From Planctomycetota bacterium (GTDB lineage: Bacteria; Planctomycetota; UBA8742; UBA2392), in assembly GCA_016722065.1 (NCBI GenBank), contig JADKGX010000001.1:124001-188000 (forward strand): a stretch of DNA of 64,000 nt, in the 5' to 3' direction. Below are positions 26,188-34,909 of this stretch, one piece after another (within the stretch, counting starts at the first letter, position 1; the number at the start of each line of letters is the position of its first letter). The notes under the pieces were generated by a model. The model was given only the letters and a program-made list of their open reading frames with translations, did no database searches and was not told the origin of the DNA. The translations under genes and the position numbers were made by a program.

Positions 26188-26805
26188 CTAGCTCTTGTTG
26201 CTGCGGGCCTCAACGGCGCGGCGAATGATCTGCTGGTCCCAGGTGCGCTTGACCTTGACCGAGGAATCGCCGTTGCACAGCTTGACGATATCCTCACGGC
26301 GCAGGCTGGTGGTGCGGGTTTTGCCGCCTTCGACGTTCTGGCCCAACAGAATGTAGGCACGGCTGACGTTGGCCTGCAGGTCAAACACCACAAACTCGAT
26401 GCGCACGTCCGGGGTTTCGCCTTCCAGCACAAACACGTCGCCCAGGTTCACGCGCTGGTCGCTGCCAACATTCAACACGGCCACGTCGACTTCGCCTTCG
26501 CTGAGGCGGCCGATGTAGTTGTGGGATTCAAAGCCTGAAATCGCGGCCTGGGTCAAGCCACCCACGGCATCAGAGCCGCTGTTCCAGTCCGAGACCTTCT
26601 TGCCGGGCATGCCAAAGAACCCGGTGTCAAAACGCGCGTTGGTATAACCCACCGCAACAATCAGGCAGATCAACGCCAGAATCGTGCTGGGCATGGCCAG
26701 CGCAAAGGCGCCGAACTTGTCGAACTTGCCTACGGCATCGCTTTGGGCCGCTGCGCCGGTTGGGCCGGGGGCAGGACGCTTCGGAGCCGGTGGTTTCTTT
26801 GCCAT
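26188..26805 (-). CDS. Single-pass membrane protein, last gene of a coiled-coil trio
   Basis: The 205-residue protein has a Pro/Lys/Ala-rich cytosolic N-terminus, one transmembrane segment (about 32-52, ALAMPSTILALICLIVAVGY), and an outer domain. The outer domain contains a short beta block (VAVLNVGSDQRVNLGDVFVLEGE) resembling the MreC-type beta domain also seen in the two upstream genes. Unlike them it lacks an obvious coiled coil. The gap from the previous gene is 63 bp. Function unknown; an envelope scaffold is the likeliest role. Confidence 0.75.
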   Translation of the reverse strand: MAKKPPAPKRPAPGPTGAAAQSDAVGKFDKFGAFALAMPSTILALICLIVAVGYTNARFDTGFFGMPGKKVSDWNSGSDAVGGLTQAAISGFESHNYIGRLSEGEVDVAVLNVGSDQRVNLGDVFVLEGETPDVRIEFVVFDLQANVSRAYILLGQNVEGGKTRTTSLRREDIVKLCNGDSSVKVKRTWDQQIIRRAVEARSNKS

Positions 26806-26868
26806 GGTTCTGTTTCCGAGTGACGGTCTTGGTCTTTGTCAGCCTTGTCAAACCTGCCGTAATGCCTG

Positions 26869-27939
26869 CTAGCGGTTGGTGCCTGTCGTCGCGCCGCCAA
26901 ATGTCTCGGCCGATTTGACGCTGTCGTTTTCCATGACGATGGCCTTGCCGCGGAACTCTTCCAGCAGGCGGCCCACTGCCACGTTGGCGCGAACGCTTTC
27001 GACGCGAATCTTGCCAACCAGCTTTTCGTTGCGGTACACCGTGAAGACCTGGTTTTCCTGCACGCCGTCGTTGCTGCCAATGCTGATGCTGACAACGCCA
27101 GTGCGCGGGTCGCTGCCCACACCCACCACCTTGCCGCGCAGCCAGCCGCGGCCGGTTGCATCGGCCATGCGGCGCAGGTTGGGGTCGGTGACTTCGTACT
27201 TGGCCAGCAGGCGCACGGTGCTGTCAAAGCGCTTGCTGACTTCCCAGTAGCCGTCTTCTAGTTCCAGTTGCTGGTTTTCAACGCGCTTGAGGTCGTTGCT
27301 GACCTGCGCCAGTTCAGCCGTCAGGGCGTCGCGTTCAATCAACACGCGCTGAATCTCGTAGTCCAGGTTGAACACCTTCTGCTGGAAGCTGGCAATGATG
27401 TAGCGATAGCTTTGCATTTCCGCGGCGAACATGCGGCTGGCTTCACGAACCTGGGCCAGCTTGCTGTCAGCCACGCGGCGTGTGCGCTGGGCCGTGGCGA
27501 TGTCATCGCGCAGGGTTGCAATCGCGCTTGCGGTGTCGTCCTTGGAGCCACGGAACAGCTCGTTCTGCTTGCGGCCTTGCTCGGTCGCTATTGCAATCAG
27601 GCTGCCGTCCTTGCGCACTTTGGCGCCTGGCAGCGGGTCAGTGCTCAAGCCAGCGCCGCCTTCGCCGGGCAAGCCCATCGGGGCCACGCCCAGGCTTTCC
27701 GGGTCCAGGCCGGCTTCGTCGCTGCCCTTGTTGGGGCCTTTGTCGTGACCGCGCTCAGCCACCACGCCGCCCTTGATATCAACGTAGCGGTAGGCAATCG
27801 CGCGCCGGATGTTGGCTTCGGCCACGAACTTGTCGCGCCAGCCCGGTTCCGGGTCGTTGACCATGAACATGAAGGTGACGATCAGGCCCACCAGCCAGGC
27901 TATGGTGAGCATCAGCATCGTTCTGGAAAAGACGCCCAT
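26869..27939 (-). CDS. Membrane coiled-coil protein with MreC-like C-terminal block
   Basis: From ATG 27939 the protein is 356 residues. The start is chosen because GAGGAAG precedes it and the hydrophobic segment MLMLTIAWLVGLIVTFMFM follows. After a Gly/Pro linker there is a long coiled coil (about 130-240). The C-terminal block (VVSISIGSNDGVQENQVFTVYRNEKLVGKIRV) has the I-x-x-G-x-x-DGV-x-x-x-x-x-F-x-V-x-R pattern found in MreC-like beta domains. It is co-directional with the two flanking paralogous genes. Function unknown. Confidence 0.78.
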   Translation of the reverse strand: MGVFSRTMLMLTIAWLVGLIVTFMFMVNDPEPGWRDKFVAEANIRRAIAYRYVDIKGGVVAERGHDKGPNKGSDEAGLDPESLGVAPMGLPGEGGAGLSTDPLPGAKVRKDGSLIAIATEQGRKQNELFRGSKDDTASAIATLRDDIATAQRTRRVADSKLAQVREASRMFAAEMQSYRYIIASFQQKVFNLDYEIQRVLIERDALTAELAQVSNDLKRVENQQLELEDGYWEVSKRFDSTVRLLAKYEVTDPNLRRMADATGRGWLRGKVVGVGSDPRTGVVSISIGSNDGVQENQVFTVYRNEKLVGKIRVESVRANVAVGRLLEEFRGKAIVMENDSVKSAETFGGATTGTNR

Positions 27940-28021
27940 CGCTTCCTCTTCATCTCTGCGGCGATCATCCGCCGGTAGTTTACATTCCAATACTTCGTGG
28001 CTGTCCTGTGCCCCGTACCGT

Positions 28022-28909
28022 CTAGTCGCGCAGGCGTGAAGAAATGCGCGACATGAACATCTTGGTGACGGCCTCGTCGCCCTTGGACGGCTGGGCCGAA
28101 CGGTTCACAAGATCAATGATCACGCACTCGCAGGACTCGTTTTGCACTTCCACTACATCGACCACCGCAATCGTGACGCCGTTGCGGGTGATGGTGTACT
28201 TCTGGCGCAGTTCCACGCCGTCGCGGCGGCCCTTGTTCAACTGCATGCTGTTGCCAGTTACCCAATCTACCTTGGCAAAGATCACCGGGCCGTTGTCGCC
28301 GATTTCTGCCTGGATGTCCGGGCGCAACCAGCGATAGCGGGCCTTGACATCAAGGCGGTTTTCCAGCTCTTCCTGCATCAGGTACTGCTGGAACTCCAGT
28401 TGACGATACTGCTCGTGCCGTTCCGCATACAGGTTATGCGCGTTGGCAACCTTGAGCAGTTGCTCGCTGCGCTGGGCGAAAATCTGGCTCTTGCGTTCGG
28501 TCAGGCTTTCCACGGTGGCTTGCAGGCGCGCCACCACGTCGCGGTCGTAGGACTGCGAGATTTCACGGAAGGGCTCAATGGCCTTCAGCAGGTCCGTGGC
28601 TGCGGCCTCGGCGTCGGTCCTGGCAAGGTCGGATTCGACCTTCCAGGCCTCCAGTGCCTGTTTGGTCGCATTCAACGCAGCCAGTTCGGCTGTGCTTTGC
28701 GACACGGAGTTCCGGTTGTTATCCCGGACAGCGGCGAGGTCGTTGTACGCCCTCTCCAGCATCGATTTGTCGTGGTGACGCGCATTGCGTTCCCATTCAA
28801 ATCGCTCACGCCACTGAACGTTGCCTGCCAACGAGATCCAGACGTACTGGCTCAGGATCAGGCAGAGCACCAGGTTCACAATGACAAGGACCTTGGTAAG
28901 GGTGTGCAC
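28022..28909 (-). CDS. Membrane coiled-coil protein, first gene of the trio
   Basis: The 295-residue protein has one N-terminal transmembrane helix (LVIVNLVLCLILSQYVWISLAG), then a coiled coil of about 130 residues (from FEWERN to RLQATVESL and beyond). The C-terminal beta block (NSMQLNKGRRDGVELRQKYTITRNG) resembles that of the next gene. The shared layout (anchor, coiled coil, DGV beta domain) suggests the three products assemble with each other. It is divergent from rpsB, 415 bp apart. No homologue with known function is recognised. Confidence 0.78.
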   Translation of the reverse strand: MHTLTKVLVIVNLVLCLILSQYVWISLAGNVQWRERFEWERNARHHDKSMLERAYNDLAAVRDNNRNSVSQSTAELAALNATKQALEAWKVESDLARTDAEAAATDLLKAIEPFREISQSYDRDVVARLQATVESLTERKSQIFAQRSEQLLKVANAHNLYAERHEQYRQLEFQQYLMQEELENRLDVKARYRWLRPDIQAEIGDNGPVIFAKVDWVTGNSMQLNKGRRDGVELRQKYTITRNGVTIAVVDVVEVQNESCECVIIDLVNRSAQPSKGDEAVTKMFMSRISSRLRD

Positions 28910-28976
28910 GCGCTACTCCCACACGCCAAAGCGGGTGAATCGAGAAAGTACTTCAAGAGGGGGGGTGCAGGGATTG

Positions 28977-29004
28977 ACGATAACCCACGGTGCATAAGGG
29001 TCAA
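28977..29004 (-). promoter_or_regulatory. Candidate promoter of the coiled-coil trio
   Basis: On the minus strand TTGACC (complement of 28999-29004), 16 bp, and TATCGT (complement of 28977-28982) stand 67 bp before the ATG at 28909. Confidence 0.5.
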
Positions 29005-29144
29005 GTGGCAAAATGGCTCGATTGACAGTCTCAACCGCGGTGCGTTGGCAGAGTCACAAAAGGGTCACAAAACCAGACTGGGGTCCTTGCCCACCGCACC
29101 ATCGCGAAAACACGCCCAAGGCCAGATTGTGGGCTACCCCTTAA

Positions 29145-29172
29145 TTGACAGCCGATTGCTTGCCGCTACACT
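29145..29172 (+). promoter_or_regulatory. Promoter of rpsB-tsf
   Basis: TTGACA (29145-29150) and TACACT (29167-29172) are separated by 16 bp. The predicted start leaves a leader of about 146 nt. Confidence 0.75.
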
Positions 29173-29178
29173 CCGCCC

Positions 29179-29324
29179 CCTCAATCCGGCTGTGGCATGG
29201 CGTGTGCCATGCACAACCGGGCAGTCCCGAACCGGGGCTGCGGTCTGGACTGTGCCCAAGCCGGAACCAGGACAATCGTCCCCGGCCCAACAGCCCTGCA
29301 ACGACCGCGGCCTGAGAAAGTGTC
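29179..29324 (+). promoter_or_regulatory. Structured leader of rpsB
   Basis: The leader contains a perfect 7-bp hairpin GCATGGC-GTGT-GCCATGC (29195-29212), then a second stem GGGCAGTCC (29219-29227) with GGACTGTGCCC (29247-29257). Ribosomal-protein leaders often bind their own product; S2 autocontrol is a reasonable but untested inference. Confidence 0.5.
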
Positions 29325-30350
29325 ATGACCGACAACCTGTTGAGCACGCTCAAGGACGAAAAGGCACCCGCCAACTGGGCCGATACCATTCCGCCCGTTT
29401 CCACGGAATCCTTGATTGAAGCTGGTTTCCACTTTGGACACCGCACCAGCAAGTGGGACCCGCGGATGAAGGGTTATATCCGCGACAAGCGCAACGGCAT
29501 TCACGTGATCGACCTGAAGGAATCGCTGCGCGGCATTATCACCGCGCGCCACTTCCTGCGCAACCTGTGCAGCACCGGCGCCAACGTGCTGTTCGTGGGC
29601 ACCAAGCGCCAGGCCAAGGACATTGTGCACGACCAGGCCCGCCGCGTCGGCGTGGCCTTCATGTGCGAGCGCTGGTTGGGCGGCACGCTGACCAACTTCA
29701 GCACGATTCGCAAGCGCATGGGCCGCCTGGAACACCTGGAAAAGCTTGAGACAACGGGCGCTTACGCAAAGATGCCCAAAAAGATGCAGTCCGTGGTGGC
29801 GCGCGAAAAGCGCAAGATCTTCTTCAACCTGGACGGCCTGCGCGGCTTGAGCCACCTGCCGGCATGCCTGGTGGTGGTAGACGCCAAGCAGGAACACATT
29901 GCAATCCATGAAGCCAACAAGCTGGAAATTCCGGTCATTGCCATCGTTGACAGCAACAGCAACCCCGAGGGCATCGACGTCGTGATTCCGGGCAACGACG
30001 ATTCGGTTCGCGGCGTGCAGATTGTTCTGAAATCACTGGCCGATGCCTGCCTGGAAGGCAAGCAGTTGCACCAGTCGGGCCAGGGTATCGCCGACAAGGT
30101 CGAGATTCGCACCTACGACGAAGCCGCACCACGCCCCAAGAACGATCGCCCGGGTCGCCGCCCCCAGCGCGGCGCCGGCGGCGGAGGCGGACGCACCCGC
30201 CACCAGCGCAGCGACGAACAAAAAGCCGAAACCCAGGCCGCGGCAGAAGAGGCTGTCAAGACCGCCGAAGCCCAGACCGAAAAGGCAGCACCGGCACCGC
30301 AGGTTCGCCGCAAGCCGCCTGCCCGCAAGCCCGACGCGCCCAAGGCATAA
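29325..30350 (+). CDS. rpsB: 30S ribosomal protein S2 with long basic tail
   Basis: S2 is a late-assembling 30S protein that bridges to S1. The 341-residue product contains the S2 blocks LIEAGFHFGHRTSKWDPRM, IHVIDLKES, VLFVGTKRQAKDIV, RWLGGTLTNFSTI and PVIAIVDSNSNPEGIDVVIPGND. It has about 20 extra residues at the start and an 80-residue Arg/Gly/Ala/Pro-rich tail not found in the usual 240-residue S2. The tail resembles the RGG tail of PNPase in style. It is followed by tsf, the conserved order. Confidence 0.97.
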   Translation: MTDNLLSTLKDEKAPANWADTIPPVSTESLIEAGFHFGHRTSKWDPRMKGYIRDKRNGIHVIDLKESLRGIITARHFLRNLCSTGANVLFVGTKRQAKDIVHDQARRVGVAFMCERWLGGTLTNFSTIRKRMGRLEHLEKLETTGAYAKMPKKMQSVVAREKRKIFFNLDGLRGLSHLPACLVVVDAKQEHIAIHEANKLEIPVIAIVDSNSNPEGIDVVIPGNDDSVRGVQIVLKSLADACLEGKQLHQSGQGIADKVEIRTYDEAAPRPKNDRPGRRPQRGAGGGGGRTRHQRSDEQKAETQAAAEEAVKTAEAQTEKAAPAPQVRRKPPARKPDAPKA

Positions 30351-30383
30351 CCGGCAACCGGCGCGCGTTAATGAAGTGAATAC

Positions 30384-30405
30384 GGGGGCGCCTGCGGGCG
30401 CCCCC
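30384..30405 (+). terminator. rpsB-tsf intergenic hairpin
   Basis: A perfect 9-bp GC stem (30384-30392 with 30397-30405) without a U tract lies between rpsB and tsf. It probably attenuates or processes the transcript rather than ending it fully. Confidence 0.5.
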
Positions 30406-30445
30406 ATGATTCCTGACCACAGGTAACACCCACAAGGACAACGCC

Positions 30446-31300
30446 ATGGCCGAGATTACAGCAGCCCTGATCAAGGAACTTCGCGACCGCACTGACTGCG
30501 GCATGATGGATGCCAAACGCTCGCTGCAGGAAAACGGCGGCGACATCGAAAAGGCCATCGAAGCCCTGCGCAAAAAGGGCGAAGTCAAGCAGGCCAAGAC
30601 GGCCGGTCGCAACACCGCCGAAGGCCGCGTAAGCATTGCCTTCAGCAAAGACGGCAAGGCCGCAGCTGTAGTCGACATTCGTTGCGAAACCGACTTCACG
30701 GCCCGCAACGATCAGTTCATTGCGCTGGCCGACGGCATTGCCAAAAGCGTGGCCGCGGCACAAGGCGACCCTGCGGAATTGCCGCTGGCCAGTGGCGGCA
30801 AGGTCAAGGAAGCCATCACCGCGCTGGTCGCAAAGACTGGCGAAAACATGAAGATCGGTAAGCACGTGCGCCTTCAGGCCGCAGCGCCGGGCTTTTTTGG
30901 TTCGTACATTCACAACGACAACAAGCTGGGCGTGGTTGTGGTGCTTGCAGGCAGTGACGGCGCCAGCGACGCCGAAAAGACCCTGGCCAAGGACCTTGCG
31001 ATGCACGCTGCGGCTAACAGCCCGCTGGGCATGGCAAACGCCGATATCTCGGCGGACCTGGTGGCCAAGGAAAAGGAAATCGCGCTGGAACTGGCACGCC
31101 AAAGCGGCAAGCCGGCCAACATTGTCGAAAAAATCGCTGAGGGTCGTATCGCTGCGTTCTTCAAAGAACGCACATTCCTGGCCCAACCTTTTGTGAAGGA
31201 CCCATCGGTTTCGGTCGAACAACACGTGGCCAACGTGGGCAAGACGATCAACAAGCCCCTGAAGCTGACCGCCTACACGCGCATCAAGGTCGGCGAATAA
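30446..31300 (+). CDS. tsf: Elongation factor Ts
   Basis: EF-Ts recycles EF-Tu by exchanging GDP for GTP. The 284-residue protein has the N-terminal UBA-like signature LIKELRDRTDCGMMDAK, the KKGE and AEGRV blocks, and the core VVDIRCETDFTARNDQF that contacts EF-Tu. The C-terminus ends VGKTINKPLKLTAYTRIKVGE. An AAGGA-type site precedes the ATG. It is co-transcribed with rpsB or partly separated by the hairpin upstream. Confidence 0.97.
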   Translation: MAEITAALIKELRDRTDCGMMDAKRSLQENGGDIEKAIEALRKKGEVKQAKTAGRNTAEGRVSIAFSKDGKAAAVVDIRCETDFTARNDQFIALADGIAKSVAAAQGDPAELPLASGGKVKEAITALVAKTGENMKIGKHVRLQAAAPGFFGSYIHNDNKLGVVVVLAGSDGASDAEKTLAKDLAMHAAANSPLGMANADISADLVAKEKEIALELARQSGKPANIVEKIAEGRIAAFFKERTFLAQPFVKDPSVSVEQHVANVGKTINKPLKLTAYTRIKVGE

Positions 31301-31329
31301 AGCGTCACCACCGGCAAGGAACCAGCAAA

Positions 31330-31363
31330 CGGGGCGGGCCATTGGCCCGCCCCGCTTTGTTTG
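31330..31363 (+). terminator. Intrinsic terminator after tsf
   Basis: A perfect 11-bp GC stem (31330-31340 with 31344-31354) is followed by CTTTGTTTG, 29 bp after the stop codon. Confidence 0.88.
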
Positions 31364-31436
31364 CCAGCCGCGATGACCGTCAGTACGGGAATCGACTGCA
31401 CCCTTGGGCCGTTGGTACTATGTGCATGGAGGCGCT

Positions 31437-31949
31437 ATGGGTGGCTTTGCTTTCTTTCTGATGGCCGTGCTGATTACGGTGATTTCCTTTGGCTTCAGCG
31501 AGGTGCTGCAGATTCGCCGGCGCGCCCAGCGCCGCGATTTTGTGGATGCCCGCGGCCCGGAATCTGAGGGCGACTTCGCCGCCGGCCTTAGTGCCCTTTC
31601 GCCTATCGGCGGGCCCTTTGCCCGCGCTTTCCGGCTGGCTGTCGGCCGCGCACTCGGCGTCGAGGCCGCCTGCCTGCGCGCCACCGACCGCATGATTGCC
31701 GACCTGCACGTGCTGAATTTCGACGCCGTAGAATTGGCCTCTGTACTGGAGCACGCCTTTGACGTGCGCGTGCGAGTGCTGGACATCGTGCGGTCCAAGA
31801 CCCTGCGCGACCTTTGCCGGCTGCTGCATGAACGCACCCTGGATATCTCTGAGGTCGACCCGCCACTGCACCGTGACCCCGTGCCCAAACTGGCCCAGCC
31901 TGAACCCCAGGTGATTCCCAAGGCACCTGACGGCGCTATGGAGCCGTAA
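31437..31949 (+). CDS. Membrane-anchored acyl-carrier-protein-like domain without the carrier Ser
   Basis: The 170-residue protein begins MGGFAFFLMAVLITVISFGF, a transmembrane anchor. Residues about 85-135 (NFDAVELASVLEHAFDVRVRVLDIVRSKTLRDLCRLL) follow the acyl-carrier-protein pattern D-S-L-x-x-V-E-L-x-x-x-L-E with the later T-x-x-D-L. At the DSL site it reads NFD, so the phosphopantetheine Ser is missing. ATG 31437 has GGAGG upstream and is preferred over 31404. It may be a docking or structural ACP relative. A Pro-rich tail ends the protein. Confidence 0.7.
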   Translation: MGGFAFFLMAVLITVISFGFSEVLQIRRRAQRRDFVDARGPESEGDFAAGLSALSPIGGPFARAFRLAVGRALGVEAACLRATDRMIADLHVLNFDAVELASVLEHAFDVRVRVLDIVRSKTLRDLCRLLHERTLDISEVDPPLHRDPVPKLAQPEPQVIPKAPDGAMEP

Positions 31950-31987
31950 CTGCTGCGCGGCACCGGGTGGAAGGCTAGACTCGCGCC

Positions 31988-32659
31988 ATGGATGGCACGC
32001 GCGCGCTGACCTTTGATGTGCCCTACACGCTGCTTGAGCCCCGCACCGCGGGCCCGCACACCTTGGTGATGGCCCTGCACGGCATGGGCCAGTACCCGGC
32101 GCTGATGCAGCGCATGTTGCAACCCTGCCTGGACCTGCCCTGCCTTTGGCTGTTTCCCCGCGCTCCGTGGCCCTTCGAAATCCGCAAGCCTGACAAGATT
32201 GTCATCGGCCACGCCTGGTACCTGTATGACGGCAACCAGCAAAGCCTTCGCGCCAGCATGGATGTTGCCGGCGCGCACCTGCTTGGCCTTCAGGCCGAAA
32301 TCGCTGCGCGCCATAACATTCGCCAGACGATCCTTGCCGGGTTTTCCCAGGGCGGCTATCTGGCCGGCTATCTGGGGCCGCGCCACCCGCAGGTTTTTTC
32401 GGCCGCAGCCTGCATTGCCGGTCGCATCAAGCACGAGTTTCACGCCGGCGCAACGGCCCCGGCACTTGGCGTCAAGCTGGCTCAGTTTCATGGCGGGCGC
32501 GACCCGGCCGTAACACCCCAGGCCGCCCGCGACGCCGTTGCGGCCGCGCGCGCGCTTGGCTTTACTGACGTGCGCTACACCGAAGACCCCGAAGCCGGCC
32601 ACGAAATCAGCCCGGGCATGGGCCAAAGCCTGCGCCAGTGGTTCCAGGAGTTGCTGTGA
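31988..32659 (+). CDS. Alpha/beta hydrolase of the phospholipase/carboxylesterase family
   Basis: The 223-residue protein has the serine-hydrolase triad of this family: Ser in GFSQGG (near residue 120), Asp in GGRDPAVT, and His in AGHEISPG near the C-terminus. The oxyanion region MALHGMGQ lies at about residue 31. These enzymes hydrolyse carboxylic or thioesters in the cytosol; the substrate is unknown. TAGACT ends 6 nt before the ATG with no Shine-Dalgarno. The stop overlaps the start of the next lipoprotein gene by 4 bp, so they are translationally coupled. Confidence 0.9.
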   Translation: MDGTRALTFDVPYTLLEPRTAGPHTLVMALHGMGQYPALMQRMLQPCLDLPCLWLFPRAPWPFEIRKPDKIVIGHAWYLYDGNQQSLRASMDVAGAHLLGLQAEIAARHNIRQTILAGFSQGGYLAGYLGPRHPQVFSAAACIAGRIKHEFHAGATAPALGVKLAQFHGGRDPAVTPQAARDAVAAARALGFTDVRYTEDPEAGHEISPGMGQSLRQWFQELL

Positions 32660-33066
32660 GGGCAAACATCATTGCGCTGCTGTTGTGGCTGCTGCTGCTG
32701 CCTGCTTGCGGCTTGAACCCGCGTGTCAGCGCACCGCAGTATGAGCTGGCCAAAACCCGCGCCACGGCGGCGCGGTACTTGAACGAAGCGCTGGGCGAAG
32801 GCGGCACCGGCATCAGTGAAATCAACGCCGACGAAACCACCCTGCGCTGGCACGAAAACCGGCAGTTGACCGACCAGCGGCGGATTCTGGTGCCTCGCGA
32901 ACTGGTGTTGCAACGGGTCAGCCACGTCAACCGGCCTGACCACGACAGTATGGGTTGGCGACTTTCGGTTGATGCCGCGGGCGGCCGGGTCACGTTTGCG
33001 TTTCGCGACAGCCGCAACGCCTTCAAGGCCGAGTCCGCCTTCAAGCGCCTGATGCGCGACGATTAA
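32656..33066 (+). CDS. Small lipoprotein of unknown function
   Basis: The 136-residue protein starts at GTG 32656 in a GTGA overlap with the hydrolase stop. The signal peptide RANIIALLLWLLLLPACG has lipobox LPAC. The mature part is soluble and mixed alpha/beta with no motif known to me. Coupling to the hydrolase suggests shared expression. It probably attaches to a membrane facing the periplasm. The kinship of the two products is not shown by sequence. Confidence 0.75.
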   Translation: MRANIIALLLWLLLLPACGLNPRVSAPQYELAKTRATAARYLNEALGEGGTGISEINADETTLRWHENRQLTDQRRILVPRELVLQRVSHVNRPDHDSMGWRLSVDAAGGRVTFAFRDSRNAFKAESAFKRLMRDD

Positions 33067-33073
33067 CAACGGC

Positions 33074-34909
33074 TCAGGGCGCAATCACCAGCCCGCCCAG
33101 ATCCTTCACGGCATAGGCCGGCAAATCGAGCTTGAAGACTTTGTCTGGCGCGTTCCAGTCTTTGCTGGATGACCAGATCATCAGGTACACGGCGCCAGCC
33201 GGGGCAGTGGAGCTAACGCACTTGCCGTCTACGCCGCCGCGCTGCACACGCGACTTTTCTGTTTCGGGCACGCTGCCAGCCGCAAACGTGGTGAACAGAA
33301 ACTCCACGCCCGGCACCGGCGCGCCCGCGCCATTGAGGCACTGAAACTCGACATTGCTGGCCGCCCGCAGTGTGAAGGCGAGTTCGACTTCGCCACCGGC
33401 GGACATGCTGACACTTTGCTCGGCGGGGTCGATTTCAAAGGGCATGGCCTTGGATGGCGCCTGCACGCGCACTTCAAACTGGCCCTCGGGCACAAAGAAA
33501 TCAATGAAGTCCGAAGTCTTGCCCGTGATGTTACCGGTGAACACGCGCTCCACGGTGCCGGCGCCCTGCGGCCGCAGGCGCACCTGGTAAACGGCAGCGC
33601 CACTGCCCTGGGCCGTACCTGCCTCCATGGCTGCAGTGACGCGCAGGTGGCCGGTGCGGATTTCCAGCGATTGCTGTTCTGTGGCGCCGATTTCGACCTG
33701 CGCCACAAAGGCGGCGTGAAACTCCTTGGCCTCGGCGACCAGCACCCAGCGGCCCGAAAGAATGTTCTCCCAGACAAACAAGTTGCCTTCGGTGCGTGTG
33801 GCGTCGCGATACTGAAAGTCGCTAAGGTTCTGGCGCAGGTTCACGCGCGTGAAATTGACCGGCTTGCCGCCATTGAGCGTCAGCGTCATTTCCAGCCGCG
33901 AAAGTCTGCGCGGGTCGCCGTCGTTGGCAATCGACTTGCCGATATCGGATTCCTTCAGGGTTACGTCCACCTGCGTCAATCCGGGTTCGCCCTTGACCAC
34001 TTTCTCGGCGCCGAAGTTGCGGTCATTCTGCACCGTGGCAAACACAAAGCGCGTGTCCGTGCCGACCGCGACGGTAAAAGGAATCACGCCGGTGGCGCGG
34101 TCTGGCGCATAGCGCGCGGTACTGGATTGCACCACACCCGGCGCCATCAAAACGCTGCCTTCATAGTTGCCAAAGCGGCCGCTGGACTGGCCGTCGTCGG
34201 GGTTGCCGCGCAGAATCTGAATCGTGGCAAACTGCGGTATCGAGTTGTCTTCCATATGGATGAAGAACTCCACCCGCGCCCGTTCAGCGGGCGACAGCAC
34301 AATGCGCACCACGTGGTCAGTTTCGCCCGTTACCAGCGTCACGACTTCTTCCACCGGCTTGTAGTTGGGGTTCTCGTTGCGAATGCGGTACTCGCCGGCA
34401 TACAGCCGCCGGAACTCGAATCGACCCTCGCCCAGCGGACTGGCGTTGGTCGTCAATACCTGCCAGCCCATGCCCGGGCTTTTCACAGACAACGAAAGCG
34501 CGGCAAAGTTCACGCGGTTGCCCTCCGGGTCTTCGGTTTGGGCAATCACGGTGGCTGTTGCTTCTTCATTGCGGGGGGCCGTTACCAGCTCATCGACACG
34601 GCCTGGCTGCAACGCGCGTACCTTGGTGGTGTCAGGCCGTACCGGCGGGTCCCTGTGATCGGGCGGCTTGGGGTGATCTGGCTTGGGCGAATGGTCGGGG
34701 CGTACCAGCGGGTCCTTGGGCCGGTCCAGTGGCGCATCTTTGGCCGGCAGCGGCTTTCCTGGAACAGCACGTTCAGAACCGGTTGTCTGGCCGACGGCGT
34801 GTGGCGCGTCCACCGTGGTAAGAAAGCCCAGTAACAGGCCAAGCAACGCAGCGCACAAGAGCGCAACGGCTGCAATGACGGGAAATGACTTTAGTCGGTC
34901 CAGGTTCAT
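33074..34909 (-). CDS. Membrane-anchored protein with carboxypeptidase-regulatory/CNA-like repeats
   Basis: From ATG 34909 the product is 611 residues. It has an N-terminal transmembrane helix (VIAAVALLCAALLGLLLGFLT), a Pro/Asp/Lys-rich linker (about 45-110) and then several beta-sandwich units. A typical unit is the segment with GRFEFRRLYAGEYRIRNENPNY, which fits the carboxypeptidase-regulatory/CNA-B pattern (F-x-x-L-x-x-G-x-Y-x-I). The longer frame to 35140 runs through the ispH start and is rejected. Such domains give rigidity or binding at the surface. Its stop lies 8 bp from the convergent lipoprotein stop. Confidence 0.78.
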   Translation of the reverse strand: MNLDRLKSFPVIAAVALLCAALLGLLLGFLTTVDAPHAVGQTTGSERAVPGKPLPAKDAPLDRPKDPLVRPDHSPKPDHPKPPDHRDPPVRPDTTKVRALQPGRVDELVTAPRNEEATATVIAQTEDPEGNRVNFAALSLSVKSPGMGWQVLTTNASPLGEGRFEFRRLYAGEYRIRNENPNYKPVEEVVTLVTGETDHVVRIVLSPAERARVEFFIHMEDNSIPQFATIQILRGNPDDGQSSGRFGNYEGSVLMAPGVVQSSTARYAPDRATGVIPFTVAVGTDTRFVFATVQNDRNFGAEKVVKGEPGLTQVDVTLKESDIGKSIANDGDPRRLSRLEMTLTLNGGKPVNFTRVNLRQNLSDFQYRDATRTEGNLFVWENILSGRWVLVAEAKEFHAAFVAQVEIGATEQQSLEIRTGHLRVTAAMEAGTAQGSGAAVYQVRLRPQGAGTVERVFTGNITGKTSDFIDFFVPEGQFEVRVQAPSKAMPFEIDPAEQSVSMSAGGEVELAFTLRAASNVEFQCLNGAGAPVPGVEFLFTTFAAGSVPETEKSRVQRGGVDGKCVSSTAPAGAVYLMIWSSSKDWNAPDKVFKLDLPAYAVKDLGGLVIAP

